A stretch of 64,000 bases of DNA from Pseudomonas monsensis (GTDB lineage Bacteria; Pseudomonadota; Gammaproteobacteria; Pseudomonadales; Pseudomonadaceae). The translations under genes and the position numbers were made by a program. The stretch is taken from positions 4,607,001 through 4,671,000 of the forward strand of contig NZ_CP077087.1 in NCBI RefSeq assembly GCF_014268495.2. The letters run 5' to 3'. The first letter of the stretch is position 1, and every line of letters starts with the position of its first letter. Shown here piece by piece: positions 8,228-16,406 of the stretch. The notes under the pieces are model-generated. The model did no database searches. It saw only the letters and a list, made by a program, of their open reading frames with translations, and was not told where the DNA came from.

Positions 8228-9454
8228 TCACCCCAAAAGGTCGCTCAGCGGAATGAAGACCACCGCATCGCCTTCAAGCAACGTTCGGCCCTCCAGCACT
8301 TCCACCAAGCCGTCTGCCCACGCGGCACTGCGAAGCACACCGGAGCTCTGGTTGCGATAAATAATCGCCCGTCCCTGTTCGAGCCGGCCCCGCAGGTATT
8401 CACGCCGACTGCCCGCCATCGGCCAGACAAAACCTGCTGGCACCGTGAACTTGAGTGGCTCGACATCCTGCACACCCTGGCGTCGCAACAGATAAGGCCG
8501 GGTCAACAACGCAAAGGTCACCAGCGTCGAGGCCGGATTACCCGGCAGACCAATGACCGGCACGTTGCGGAAATGACCGAACGTCAGGGGCTTGCCGGGC
8601 TTGATCGCCAGTTTCCACAGCGCCAGTTCACCCTCTTCGCGCAAGGCGATACCCAGAAAATCCGCTTCACCCACCGATACGCCGCCGGTGGAAAGAATCA
8701 GATCGACATCCTGCAGCTCACCCAGGCGGGCGCGGGTCGCGGCCAGGTCATCCGGAAGAATACCGGCATCGACCACCTCACAGCCCAAGCGCTGCAGCCA
8801 ACTGCAGAGCACCACCCGATTGCTGTTGTAAATCTGCCCCGGCCCCAGCGCCTGACCCGGTTCGACCAACTCATCGCCGGTGGAGATCACCGCCACGCGT
8901 ACCTTGCGCACGACGTTCAGTCCGGCGCGCCCCAGCGACGCGCACAGACCTTGCTCGATCGGGCCGAGTCGAGTCCCCGCCGTCAGGATCAGCTCGCCGA
9001 CGGTGGTTTCCTGGCCTTGCGGACGAATGTTCTGCCCGACCGCCATTGTCTCGATGAAACGTACGCGACCATCCGCCCCAACCTCGGCGTTTTCCTGCAT
9101 TTCCACGCAATCGGCGCCCGGTGGCACTGGTGCGCCCGTGAAGATTCGCGCACAGGTCCCCGGGGTCAATGGCTGCGGAGCCTGCCCGGCGAACACCTTT
9201 TGACTGACCGGCATGGCTTCCCCCGTCCAGTCCGCCAGGTTGAGGGCATAACCATCCATCGCACTGTTGGGCCAAGGTGGCAAATCGAGGGTCGACACCA
9301 GATCTTCAGCCAGCACCCGCCCCTCGACCTGCGCCAGAGGCAAATACTCATGCTCTGTGATGGGCGTGGCTTCGGCCATTTCCAGCAACCGCGCCAACGC
9401 CACCTCGACAGGCAGCAAGCTACCGGTCTTGCCCGGCTTACCCACGGGATTCAC
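8228..9454 (-). CDS. moeA: Molybdopterin molybdenumtransferase MoeA
   Basis: 408 residues with the MoeA domain order: an N-terminal region with PPWPNSAMDGYAL, the domain II barrel (IFTGAPVPPGADCVEMQENAEV), the molybdenum-cofactor-binding domain with ISTGDELVEPG and LSTGGVSVGEADF, and a C-terminal barrel. MoeA inserts molybdate into adenylated molybdopterin. The start is a GTG at 9454 inside the 3' end of moaB (17-base overlap), so the two genes are co-translated. It is part of a cofactor cluster with moaB and the divergent mobA. Confidence 0.95.
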   Translation of the reverse strand: MNPVGKPGKTGSLLPVEVALARLLEMAEATPITEHEYLPLAQVEGRVLAEDLVSTLDLPPWPNSAMDGYALNLADWTGEAMPVSQKVFAGQAPQPLTPGTCARIFTGAPVPPGADCVEMQENAEVGADGRVRFIETMAVGQNIRPQGQETTVGELILTAGTRLGPIEQGLCASLGRAGLNVVRKVRVAVISTGDELVEPGQALGPGQIYNSNRVVLCSWLQRLGCEVVDAGILPDDLAATRARLGELQDVDLILSTGGVSVGEADFLGIALREEGELALWKLAIKPGKPLTFGHFRNVPVIGLPGNPASTLVTFALLTRPYLLRRQGVQDVEPLKFTVPAGFVWPMAGSRREYLRGRLEQGRAIIYRNQSSGVLRSAAWADGLVEVLEGRTLLEGDAVVFIPLSDLLG

Positions 9455-9977
9455 AAGGCGCCGCCTGCTTCAGGTGGGTGACGAAATTGCACGGACGGTG
9501 ACGAGCGTCCAGTTGCTCACCCAGAATCCCGTCCCAGCCGGTACGCACCGCGTTGGTCGAACCCGGCAGGCAGCACACCAGCGTGCCATTGGCCAGACCG
9601 GCCAACGCCCGCGATTGCACGGTCGAGGTGCCGATATCCGCCACCGAAATCTGCCGGAACAACTCACCGAACCCGTCGACCTGCTTGTCGAGCAGACAGG
9701 CAACGGCTTCCGGCGTGCTGTCACGCCCGGTAAAACCGGTACCGCCGGTGATCAACACCACCTGCACAACGTCGTCGGCAATCCAGTTGGCAACTTGCGC
9801 GCGAATTTTGTAGAGATCATCTTTGAGCAGAACCCGTTCGGCCAAAAGATGGCCGGCGGCCGTCAAGCGGTCGACGAAGACCTGGCCTGAAGTGTCGGTT
9901 TCCAGAGTTCGGGTATCGCTGACCGTCAACACCGCTATATTGAGCGGCACGAAAGGTACATCAGCCTTGGCTTTCAT
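9438..9977 (-). CDS. moaB: Molybdenum cofactor biosynthesis protein MoaB (MogA/MoaB family)
   Basis: 179 residues. Family motifs are LTVSDTRTLETDTSG near the start, LITGGTGFTGRDSTPEAV in the middle and LVCCLPGSTNAVRTGWD towards the end. MogA/MoaB proteins adenylate molybdopterin before MoeA inserts the metal. In Pseudomonas this copy is named MoaB1 or MoaB, and other paralogues may exist elsewhere. It is the first gene of the moaB-moeA unit and is divergent from mobA, with 81 bases between start codons. Confidence 0.93.
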   Translation of the reverse strand: MKAKADVPFVPLNIAVLTVSDTRTLETDTSGQVFVDRLTAAGHLLAERVLLKDDLYKIRAQVANWIADDVVQVVLITGGTGFTGRDSTPEAVACLLDKQVDGFGELFRQISVADIGTSTVQSRALAGLANGTLVCCLPGSTNAVRTGWDGILGEQLDARHRPCNFVTHLKQAAPCESRG

Positions 9978-9989
9978 AGGCTCGTCCAG

Positions 9990-10018
9990 TTGTAGGGGAA
10001 ACAGCCCGGTGTTATATC
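9990..10018 (+). promoter_or_regulatory. Candidate sigma-70 promoter for mobA
   Basis: TTGTAG, 17 bases, TATATC, ending 40 bases before the mobA start. Fit to consensus is moderate; assigned by inspection only. Confidence 0.35.
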
Positions 10019-10058
10019 ACAGCGCCCCCATTTCCCGCCGCCCTACCGGAGAGCTGCC

Positions 10059-10661
10059 ATGACGCTGAATACCCAATTGCCGCCCTGCTCCATCCTGCTC
10101 CTGGCAGGTGGACGCGGCCAACGCATGGGTGGCCAGGACAAAGGGTTGGTCGAGTGGCTGGGCGAGCCTTTGATCGCCCATTTGCAGCGCAAGGTGCGTG
10201 ATCTGACCGATGACTTGATCATTTCCTGCAATCGCAATCGCGAGCGGTACGCACCGTTCGCCGATCAATTGGTGGTGGATGACGAAGGCGATTTTCCGGG
10301 CCCCCTGGCCGGCATTCGTGCCGGCCTGAAAGTCGCGCACCATTCGCATTTGCTGGTATTGCCGTGCGATGTGCCGCGAATCGACGCGGCACTCGTGCAA
10401 AGCATGCGCGAAGCCGCTCAATTGCAACCTGAAAAACCTTTAATGTTGCGCCACGATGAACATTGGGAACCTTTGCTCTGCGTGATTCCGGTTGCGCTTC
10501 TGCCGGCCTTCGAAACCGCCTGGAACGCCGGTGAACGCAGCCCCGGCCGGGTGATGCGCGGTCTCGGTGCCACCGCGTTGCAATGCCCGGACAATGACCC
10601 GCGGCTGGCCAACCTCAACACCCCTGAACTGTTAAGTTCGCACAACACTGTGTCAGACTGA
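10059..10661 (+). CDS. mobA: Molybdenum cofactor guanylyltransferase MobA
   Basis: 200 residues with the nucleotidyltransferase signature LLLAGGRGQRMGGQDKGLVEW, the metal-binding region VLPCDVPRID, and a family-typical C-terminus. MobA transfers GMP from GTP to molybdopterin-molybdenum, making the bis-MGD form used by DMSO-reductase-type enzymes such as nitrate reductase and formate dehydrogenase. The start ATG follows CCGGAGAGC. It is divergent from moaB-moeA, so this locus provides the last steps of cofactor assembly. Confidence 0.95.
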   Translation: MTLNTQLPPCSILLLAGGRGQRMGGQDKGLVEWLGEPLIAHLQRKVRDLTDDLIISCNRNRERYAPFADQLVVDDEGDFPGPLAGIRAGLKVAHHSHLLVLPCDVPRIDAALVQSMREAAQLQPEKPLMLRHDEHWEPLLCVIPVALLPAFETAWNAGERSPGRVMRGLGATALQCPDNDPRLANLNTPELLSSHNTVSD

Positions 10662-10672
10662 CACCATTCAAG

Positions 10673-10699
10673 GAACTCTCACGCCTTGTATACGTCTCA
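10673..10699 (+). promoter_or_regulatory. Candidate AlgU (RpoE-type) promoter for the lipoprotein gene
   Basis: GAACTC at 10673-10678, a 16-base spacer, then TCTCA at 10695-10699. This is one base off the GAACTT half and fits the TCTnA half of the sigma-E/AlgU consensus, and it lies 41 bases upstream of a small envelope lipoprotein gene. Such genes are common AlgU targets. Read by eye; not tested. Confidence 0.5.
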
Positions 10700-10739
10700 A
10701 GCTCAGTAACCAAAAGAATTCCCATTCGGAGACACACTC

Positions 10740-10961
10740 ATGACTCAACGGACCCTCGCCACTTTCATGCTCGCACTGGGCCTGGCTACCCTCGCAGGTT
10801 GCTCGTCGCCAACAGTGATCACCTTGAATGACGGTCGCGAAATCCAGGCCGTCGACACCCCGAAATACGATGATGATTCGGGCTTCTACGAGTTCAAACA
10901 GCTGGACGGCAAAGAAACTCGCATCAACAAGGATCAGGTTCGTACCGTTAAGGAGCTGTAA
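10740..10961 (+). CDS. YgdI/YgdR-family small lipoprotein
   Basis: 73 residues. A signal peptide of about 20 residues ends in the lipobox LAGC (lipidated Cys21). The mature part is a single SH3-like DUF903 domain: VITLNDGREIQAVDTPKYDDDSGFYEFKQLDGKETRINKDQVRTVKEL, split as a short beta-barrel. E. coli YgdI and YgdR have the same form and unknown function. It is monocistronic, with an AlgU-like promoter before it and a hairpin terminator after it, which suggests induction by envelope or osmotic stress. Confidence 0.88.
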   Translation: MTQRTLATFMLALGLATLAGCSSPTVITLNDGREIQAVDTPKYDDDSGFYEFKQLDGKETRINKDQVRTVKEL

Positions 10962-10986
10962 GCTCCGGGTCGACACCCGATACAGA

Positions 10987-11014
10987 AAAGCCCGCATTCG
11001 ATGCGGGCTTTTTC
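10987..11014. terminator. Rho-independent terminator
   Basis: Stem aaaagcccgcat / atgcgggctttt with a 3-base loop and T-run, after the lipoprotein gene. It faces the convergent pseudouridine synthase gene and may serve both. Confidence 0.85.
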
Positions 11015-11040
11015 ATGGGCGCTCGGAAAGTCCGGTGATA

Positions 11041-11931
11041 TCACCACTGCAGGGTGATTCGACTCTCGAACTCGCGCAGCTCACCGGTCACCGGGTCGAC
11101 AAACCGCAGCCCTTGCGCCAGCAGCTTCAACGGATTGGCGTAGTCATCCTCAACATCTTTCAATACATCCGGGTAAAACGGATCGTTGCAGATACTCGCC
11201 CCCAACGCGGTCATGTGTACCCGCAGTTGATGCTTCTTGCCAGTGACCGGATACAGGCCATAACGCCATAGATCGCCGTTTTTCTCACGCACCTCAACCG
11301 CTGTTTCGGTGTTGCTGACGCCCGGCCCTTCCTGCATGCGGAAAAACGGTTCGCCATCGACCAGGCGACTTTTATGGATCAGGGGAAATTCCAGTCCGGG
11401 CAGCGCCGGCGCAATGGCTTCATAGCGTTTGTCGATCTGCCGCGTCGGGAACAGTGACTGGTAAGCAGAACGGGACTGCGGATTGGCGGAAAAGATCACC
11501 AGTCCCGCCGTATGCCGGTCGATCCGGTGCAGCGGCACCAGATGGGGATTGTCGAGGCGTCGGATCAACCGGCGCAGTAATGTCTGCTCCACATACTCGC
11601 CGGCCGGCGTCACCGGCAGGAAATGCGGTTTGTCGGCGACCACCAGATGGTTATCGGCATACAGAATCGACTCGATCACCGGAATCGGTTTTTCGTCCGG
11701 CACTTCGCGAAAGTAATGAATCCGCAGGCCTTCCTTGTAGGGCAGATCCACTGCAATCGGCTGTCCCTGACCATCCAGCACGCGGCCCCGGGCGATCCGG
11801 TCCAGCCATTGCTCGCGGCCGATGGCGCTGAAGTGATCGCACAGGCAGTCGAGTACGGTCAGCCAGTGACCAGGCGGCAGATAAAGCGTGCTGGCCTGAT
11901 TCTGCGCAGCGGAAAATGGAGATGTGGACAT
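11041..11931 (-). CDS. RluA-family RNA pseudouridine synthase
   Basis: About 296 residues. The catalytic motif is VPLHRIDRHTAGLVIFS with the essential Asp, preceded by ILYADNHLVVADKPHFLPVTP and followed by GKKHQLRVHMTALG. These define the RluA/RsuA fold that isomerises uridine to pseudouridine in rRNA or tRNA. The N-terminal part (WLTVLDCLCDHFSAIGREQWLDRIARGRV) resembles an S4-like segment. The specific RNA site is not evident. ATG 11931 (MSTSPFSAAQ) is preferred; an ATG 11 codons upstream is also possible. Confidence 0.85.
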   Translation of the reverse strand: MSTSPFSAAQNQASTLYLPPGHWLTVLDCLCDHFSAIGREQWLDRIARGRVLDGQGQPIAVDLPYKEGLRIHYFREVPDEKPIPVIESILYADNHLVVADKPHFLPVTPAGEYVEQTLLRRLIRRLDNPHLVPLHRIDRHTAGLVIFSANPQSRSAYQSLFPTRQIDKRYEAIAPALPGLEFPLIHKSRLVDGEPFFRMQEGPGVSNTETAVEVREKNGDLWRYGLYPVTGKKHQLRVHMTALGASICNDPFYPDVLKDVEDDYANPLKLLAQGLRFVDPVTGELREFESRITLQW

Positions 11932-12002
11932 ACGGAAATTCGAACCCTCAATGCAGGCCGGCATTATCCAGCACGAGAGGCCACGAACCTAGCGCAGATT
12001 CC

Positions 12003-12320
12003 TCAGGCCGGAATCGTTTTGAGCGCAGCCGCCTCCGTGAACTCCTTGAGCCAGCGCAGCACGTCGACAGCCTCCCAGCGCCCCGGATCATACAAGGCGT
12101 ACAGCAAGCCCTGATAGCCGACCACATCCAGCTGCTTGTGGTACCCGGCCCGCTGAAACAAGGCTTCGATCTCGGCAAAGCAGGTGTTGAAATGCAGTTT
12201 GTTGAACGGCGTCTTGCCTTCCGTGACCAGCCCGTCAAGGCGCAACTCGAGGACGGCCTCGCGCACCACGTCAACCGACATCCGGTTCACGCTGTTCTTC
12301 AACTGTTCGACATTGACCAC
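12003..12320 (-). CDS. Unknown 105-residue protein under LexA control
   Basis: Not recognised. A small, probably cytoplasmic, mixed alpha/beta protein without signal peptide or membrane segment (MVNVEQLKNSVNRMSVDVVREAVLELRLDG at the start, split here for length). It has one cysteine and several aromatic residues in the middle (RAGYHKQLDVVGYQGLLYALYDP). The striking point is a perfect LexA box at 12344-12359, 24 bases upstream of the ATG, overlapping the expected promoter. It should therefore be induced by DNA damage. No neighbour gives a clue; the glutaredoxin-like gene upstream in the same orientation ends before the box. Confidence 0.75.
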   Translation of the reverse strand: MVNVEQLKNSVNRMSVDVVREAVLELRLDGLVTEGKTPFNKLHFNTCFAEIEALFQRAGYHKQLDVVGYQGLLYALYDPGRWEAVDVLRWLKEFTEAAALKTIPA

Positions 12321-12343
12321 GGTTCGTCCCTCTGACTCAATTA

Positions 12344-12359
12344 CTGTATGAACATACAG
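12344..12359 (-). promoter_or_regulatory. LexA (SOS) box
   Basis: CTGTATGAACATACAG is a perfect 16-base palindrome that matches the gammaproteobacterial LexA consensus CTGTAT-N4-ATACAG exactly. It precedes the gene ending at 12003 by 24 bases and is downstream of the next gene, so it controls the former. Confidence 0.85.
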
Positions 12360-12421
12360 TAACCGAATAAGCCGCGAGGTGCCAAGGGATGGATAAGCGT
12401 TGCGACCAGCGGGGTGAAGGA

Positions 12422-12658
12422 TTAACGCAAGAAGGCCACGACTTCATCCGCGCTGAACGGCCAGCCCAGCTCTGCGCCGGTATCGACCCGGCGCAGTACC
12501 GGAATCCGCAGGCTGTAGGCCTCAAACCATGACTCGTCGTCAGCGATATCCACCAGTTCCACCAGCAGACCGCGCTCGACGAACTCCATCAGCATGGATT
12601 CCGCGACTTCGCACAGATGACACCCCAGGGTGCCGAACAACTGACATTCAGGAAGCAT
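12422..12658 (-). CDS. Glutaredoxin-like protein (DUF836 family)
   Basis: 78 residues with a thioredoxin fold. The redox motif is CxxC in LFGTLGCHLCEVAE; the cis-proline lies in LRIPVLRRVDTGAELGWPFSADEV, which matches the DUF836/glutaredoxin-like signature. Such small proteins are likely disulphide oxidoreductases, with substrates unknown. The gene is monocistronic and its 3' end is separated from the SOS-controlled gene by about 60 bases. Confidence 0.83.
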   Translation of the reverse strand: MLPECQLFGTLGCHLCEVAESMLMEFVERGLLVELVDIADDESWFEAYSLRIPVLRRVDTGAELGWPFSADEVVAFLR

Positions 12659-12866
12659 GATCGCTCAACCAAAAATTCGTGGGCTTATTCTAGGCCGCGC
12701 CTGAAAACCCGTCGAGCCAACGCCGCTCAAAGGCTGCAACCCTCCTGCAGGGGGTTGGCGCGCAAAACCCTGACGCAAATCAGTTCGCCCAGAAGCCAAT
12801 TACACGATGCTCCCGGACTTTTTGCCTCTACGCTTGAGAGGTCAAAACCTGACATCGGAGTGCCCA

Positions 12867-14579
12867 GTGTTTGCCAATCTGTTGATTATCCTCGCCTCGT
12901 CCCTCGTGGTGATTGCCCTGTTTCGTCGGCTGCGGCTACCACCCGTGCTGGGTTACCTGTGCGTGGGTTTGCTGGTCGGGCCCAGCGCATTCGATTGGGT
13001 CAACCAGAGCGAACACCTGCCGGATGTGGCGGAGCTGGGCGTGGTGTTCCTGCTGTTTTCGCTGGGCCTGGAATTCTCTCTGTCGAAAATGATTGCCCTG
13101 CGTCAGGTGGTATTCCGTCTCGGCAGTCAGCAGGTGCTGATCAGTACGGCGCTGCTCGGTCTGTTGCTGATGCTGCTGGGCATGTCCGCGACGCCCGCGC
13201 TGCTGCTCGGCGCCGGGCTTTCGTTGTCTTCCACGGCGATCGTCACCAAGGAACTTGGCAGCCTCGGTGAAGTGTTCAGCAGCCACGGGCAGAACGCCGT
13301 GGGTGTCTTGCTGTTTCAGGACGTGGTCGCGGTGCTGCTGTTGACGTTGGTGCCGGTGTTCGCTGGCAGCAGCACTCAGGCGTGGTACTGGGCCTTGCCA
13401 CTGACGTTGTTGAAAACCGTGCTGCTGTTTGTCGGCCTGCTGCTGGCCAGCCGCTGGTTGTTGCCGCGTCTTTTCCATGAAGTGGCGGCGTCACGCTCGG
13501 CAGAATTGTTCGTGCTGCTGGCGCTGGTGATCGTGCTGCTGACCGCTTGGCTGACTCACCTGCTGGGGCTGTCGCCGGCCCTCGGCGCATTTCTCGCCGG
13601 CATGTTGCTGGGCGAAAGCCATTATCGCCATCAGATCGAGGCGGACATCCGGCCTTTCCGCGACATTTTGCTCGGGGTGTTTTTTGTCAGCATCGGCATG
13701 CTGATCGACCTGCAACTGTTCGTCAGTCACAGCTTGCTGATCCTCGGTCTCACCTTGGGCTTGATGGTGATCAAGGGCCTCGTCGTGGCCCTTTTGGTGA
13801 AGTGGCGCGGCAGCGACAGCGAAACGGCCTGGCGCAGTGGTCTGGCCCTCGCCCAGGGTGGCGAGTTCTGTTTCGCGCTGATGGCGCAAATGCAACAAAA
13901 CAGCCTGCTGCCCGACAGGTTGGGCGCCCTGCTGCTGGCAACCACCTTTTGCTCGATGGTACTGACGCCGCTGTTACTGCGCGCAGCCCCGCGCATTGCC
14001 GCGACCTTGCACCGCAAGCCCAATCAGGAAGCGCAGATCGAAGAAATCAGTGCGCTCAATGCCGACCTCGACAAGCATGTGGTGATCTGCGGCTACGGAC
14101 GGGTCGGCCAGTCGATCGGCCGATTCATGCGTAACGCGCAACAGCCTTACATTGCGCTGGACAACGATCCGGTGCGCGTTCAGGAAGCCGCAAGCGGGGA
14201 CAGCGACGTGCACTACGGCGATTCGACACGCGGCGATCTACTCACCGCCGTCGGCCTGCTGCGTGCCAGGTTGCTGGTGATCGCCGTGGACCAGAGTGAC
14301 GTCGCGCTGCGCATCCTCACGCAAGCACGCCGGCTCAACGCCCATGTACCGATTCTGGTGCGCACACGCGACGACAGCCAATGGGCGGAACTGAAAGCCG
14401 CCGGCGCCACCGAGGTGGTGCCGGAGCTGTTGGAGTCGAGCCTGATGCTCGCCTCACATGCCTTGATCATGCTGGGTCTGCCGGCGCATCAGGTGCAGGA
14501 GAAAGTCGATCAGGTGCGCATCGGTCGCTACCGTCTGTTGCACGGTTTTTATCCCGGTGCCGACGATGTGGAAACCTAA
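12867..14579 (+). CDS. Monovalent cation:proton antiporter-2 (KefB/KefC-type)
   Basis: About 570 residues. The first 380 hold 12 or so membrane helices of the CPA2 fold (GYLCVGLLVGPSAFDW, LFQDVVAVLLLTL, GLALAQGGEFCFALMAQ). From about residue 403 there is a TrkA_N Rossmann domain starting HVVICGYGRVGQSIGRF. This architecture is that of glutathione-gated potassium efflux systems KefB/KefC and of related K+/H+ antiporters. I choose the GTG at 12867, preceded by CGGAG; an ATG 20 codons upstream lacks a ribosome site. No KefF/KefG partner is adjacent. Confidence 0.88.
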   Translation: MFANLLIILASSLVVIALFRRLRLPPVLGYLCVGLLVGPSAFDWVNQSEHLPDVAELGVVFLLFSLGLEFSLSKMIALRQVVFRLGSQQVLISTALLGLLLMLLGMSATPALLLGAGLSLSSTAIVTKELGSLGEVFSSHGQNAVGVLLFQDVVAVLLLTLVPVFAGSSTQAWYWALPLTLLKTVLLFVGLLLASRWLLPRLFHEVAASRSAELFVLLALVIVLLTAWLTHLLGLSPALGAFLAGMLLGESHYRHQIEADIRPFRDILLGVFFVSIGMLIDLQLFVSHSLLILGLTLGLMVIKGLVVALLVKWRGSDSETAWRSGLALAQGGEFCFALMAQMQQNSLLPDRLGALLLATTFCSMVLTPLLLRAAPRIAATLHRKPNQEAQIEEISALNADLDKHVVICGYGRVGQSIGRFMRNAQQPYIALDNDPVRVQEAASGDSDVHYGDSTRGDLLTAVGLLRARLLVIAVDQSDVALRILTQARRLNAHVPILVRTRDDSQWAELKAAGATEVVPELLESSLMLASHALIMLGLPAHQVQEKVDQVRIGRYRLLHGFYPGADDVET

Positions 14580-15784
14580 TCCTGACTCACCGCGCCGATT
14601 TTGTGCAGCGACAGATCGGCGCCGTAATACTCTTGCTCCTGACTCAGGCGCAATCCGTGCAGCGCCTTGATCACGCCGTAAACGGCGAAGCCGCCGATCA
14701 GTGCCACCGCCACACCGAGGGCGCTGCCGATCAACTGGCTGATCAGGCTGACACCGCCCAGACCGCCAAGCGTCGCCTGACCGAAGATGCCACAGGCAAT
14801 GCCGCCCCACACCCCGCACAAACCGTGCAATGGCCACACGCCCAGCACGTCGTCGATGCGCCATTTCACCTGCGCGGCGGTAAAGCACCAGACAAACAGC
14901 GCCCCGGCAATCGCCCCAGTCAGCAGCGCGCCGACCGGATGCATCAGATCGGAGCCCGCGCAAACCGCCACCAGTCCGGCCAGCGGGCCGTTGTGCAGGA
15001 AACCCGGGTCATTGCGTCCGACGATCAACGCCGCCACCGTGCCGCCGACCATTGCCATCAACGAGTTGACCGCCACCAGGCCACTGACGCCCTGCAGGGT
15101 CTGCGCACTCATCACGTTAAAGCCGAACCAGCCGACAATCAGAATCCACGAGCCCAGCGCCAGAAACGGAATGCTCGACGGCGCGAACGCCACCAGTTTT
15201 CCATCGCGGTAACGGCCGTTGCGCGGGCCGAGCAGCAGCACCGCTGCCAGCGCCAGCCATCCCCCCATGGCATGCACCACCACGGAACCGGCGAAATCAT
15301 GGAAGGCTGCGCCAAACTGCGCGGTCAACCAGGCTTGCAGGCCGTAGTTGCCGTTCCAGATCATCCCCTCGAAAAACGGATAGATGAACGCCACAATCAA
15401 CGCCGTGGCACACAACTGGGGAACAAACCGGGCACGCTCGGCGATGCCGCCGGAAATGATCGCCGGGATCGCTGCGGCGAAAGTCAGCAGGAAGAAAAAC
15501 TTCACCAGCCCATACCCATGATCAGCGCTCAAAACGGCCGCTGGCTGCATGAACGTCACACCGTAGGAGATCCAATAGCCTATAAAGAAATAGGCCAGGG
15601 TCGAGACGGCAAAATCACTGAGGATTTTCGACAACGCGTTGACCTGGTTTTTCTGGCGAACCGTACCGACCTCCAGAAAAGCGAAACCGGCGTGCATCGC
15701 CAGCACCATCACCGCACCGATCAGAATGAACAATGTATTGGAGCTGTGCACCAGTGTGTCCACAGCACTTTGCAGATTTTCCAT
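14576..15784 (-). CDS. amt: Ammonium transporter (Amt family)
   Basis: 402 residues with 11 expected membrane helices. Amt motifs include GFAFLEVGTVRQKNQVNALSK, FDxAGS-like FHDFAGSVVVHAMGGWLAL (first pore histidine) and the second pore histidine in WPLHGLCGVWGG. It conducts ammonium/ammonia across the inner membrane. Unusually for an amtB, no glnK lies beside it, so PII control is not evident here; this looks like a second, stand-alone Amt copy. An upstream frame could extend it by 101 codons but reads as non-coding. It overlaps the convergent antiporter gene by 4 bases. Confidence 0.9.
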   Translation of the reverse strand: MENLQSAVDTLVHSSNTLFILIGAVMVLAMHAGFAFLEVGTVRQKNQVNALSKILSDFAVSTLAYFFIGYWISYGVTFMQPAAVLSADHGYGLVKFFFLLTFAAAIPAIISGGIAERARFVPQLCATALIVAFIYPFFEGMIWNGNYGLQAWLTAQFGAAFHDFAGSVVVHAMGGWLALAAVLLLGPRNGRYRDGKLVAFAPSSIPFLALGSWILIVGWFGFNVMSAQTLQGVSGLVAVNSLMAMVGGTVAALIVGRNDPGFLHNGPLAGLVAVCAGSDLMHPVGALLTGAIAGALFVWCFTAAQVKWRIDDVLGVWPLHGLCGVWGGIACGIFGQATLGGLGGVSLISQLIGSALGVAVALIGGFAVYGVIKALHGLRLSQEQEYYGADLSLHKIGAVSQD

Positions 15785-16030
15785 GGAGAGGCAGACCTGA
15801 AGGAAAAAAGAGCACCAAAGCGGTTCATGCGGGCATTTCATGCACCAAGTTGCGACCGCCCGGTCAGGGATCCGCAGATTCGCTGTACCGTTTTGGCGCA
15901 CGAGGTCGATGTCCTGACACGAACCGGGATTATTTGAGTTAAGGTTTTCCGGCATGCACGCCCGGCAACAGCGCACGACTGCCGGACGACGCACCAGCAC
16001 ACAGCAAAAGTTGTACCAGTCATTTGTAAT

Positions 16031-16058
16031 GAACCTTCGCGCAAGGCTCATACTCGAA
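16031..16058 (+). promoter_or_regulatory. Candidate AlgU (RpoE-type) promoter for the ElaB-like operon
   Basis: GAACCT at 16031-16036, a 17-base spacer, then TCGAA at 16054-16058. One mismatch in the -35 half and a match to TCnnA in the -10 half; it lies about 32 bases before the first gene of a membrane-stress operon. Read by eye; moderate support. Confidence 0.4.
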
Positions 16059-16089
16059 CGCTTCAGACGCCACTTACGGAGATCCACCC

Positions 16090-16404
16090 ATGGCCAGCAT
16101 CAAGGCAAAGACTGCTCAAGAAATCCTGATGAACGACTTCCAGACGTTGGTTGCCGACACCGAACGGTTGCTCGAGCACACCGCGACCTTGGCCGGTGAT
16201 CAGGCGGATGAGTTGCGTGAGCAGATTCACGACAGCCTGCTGCGTGCCCGCGAGACCCTGAAACTGACTGAAGAGACGTTGCGTGATCGCGGTCAGGCAG
16301 CGGTCAACGCCACTGAGGATTACGTGTCGGCCAATCCGTGGCAGTCGGTCGGTATCGCCGCTGGCGTCGGCTTCCTGATTGGCCTGCTGGCCACTCGGCG
16401 CTGA
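16090..16404 (+). CDS. ElaB/YqjD/DUF883-family membrane-anchored protein
   Basis: 104 residues. A long amphipathic helix (residues about 5-75, many Glu, Arg, Leu) is followed by a C-terminal membrane helix with the DUF883 signature NPWQSVGIAAGVGFLIGLLATRR. In E. coli YqjD and ElaB sit in the inner membrane, bind ribosomes in stationary phase and protect against stress. First gene of a three-gene operon with a holin-like YqjE protein and a YqjK-like protein, the same order as the E. coli yqjD-yqjE-yqjK locus. Confidence 0.9.
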   Translation: MASIKAKTAQEILMNDFQTLVADTERLLEHTATLAGDQADELREQIHDSLLRARETLKLTEETLRDRGQAAVNATEDYVSANPWQSVGIAAGVGFLIGLLATRR

Positions 16405-16406
16405 TC

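Noticed and set aside
14381..15937. Plus-strand frame of 518 codons across the ammonium transporter
   Set aside because: Gln/His/Arg-rich translation typical of the complementary strand of a membrane protein gene.
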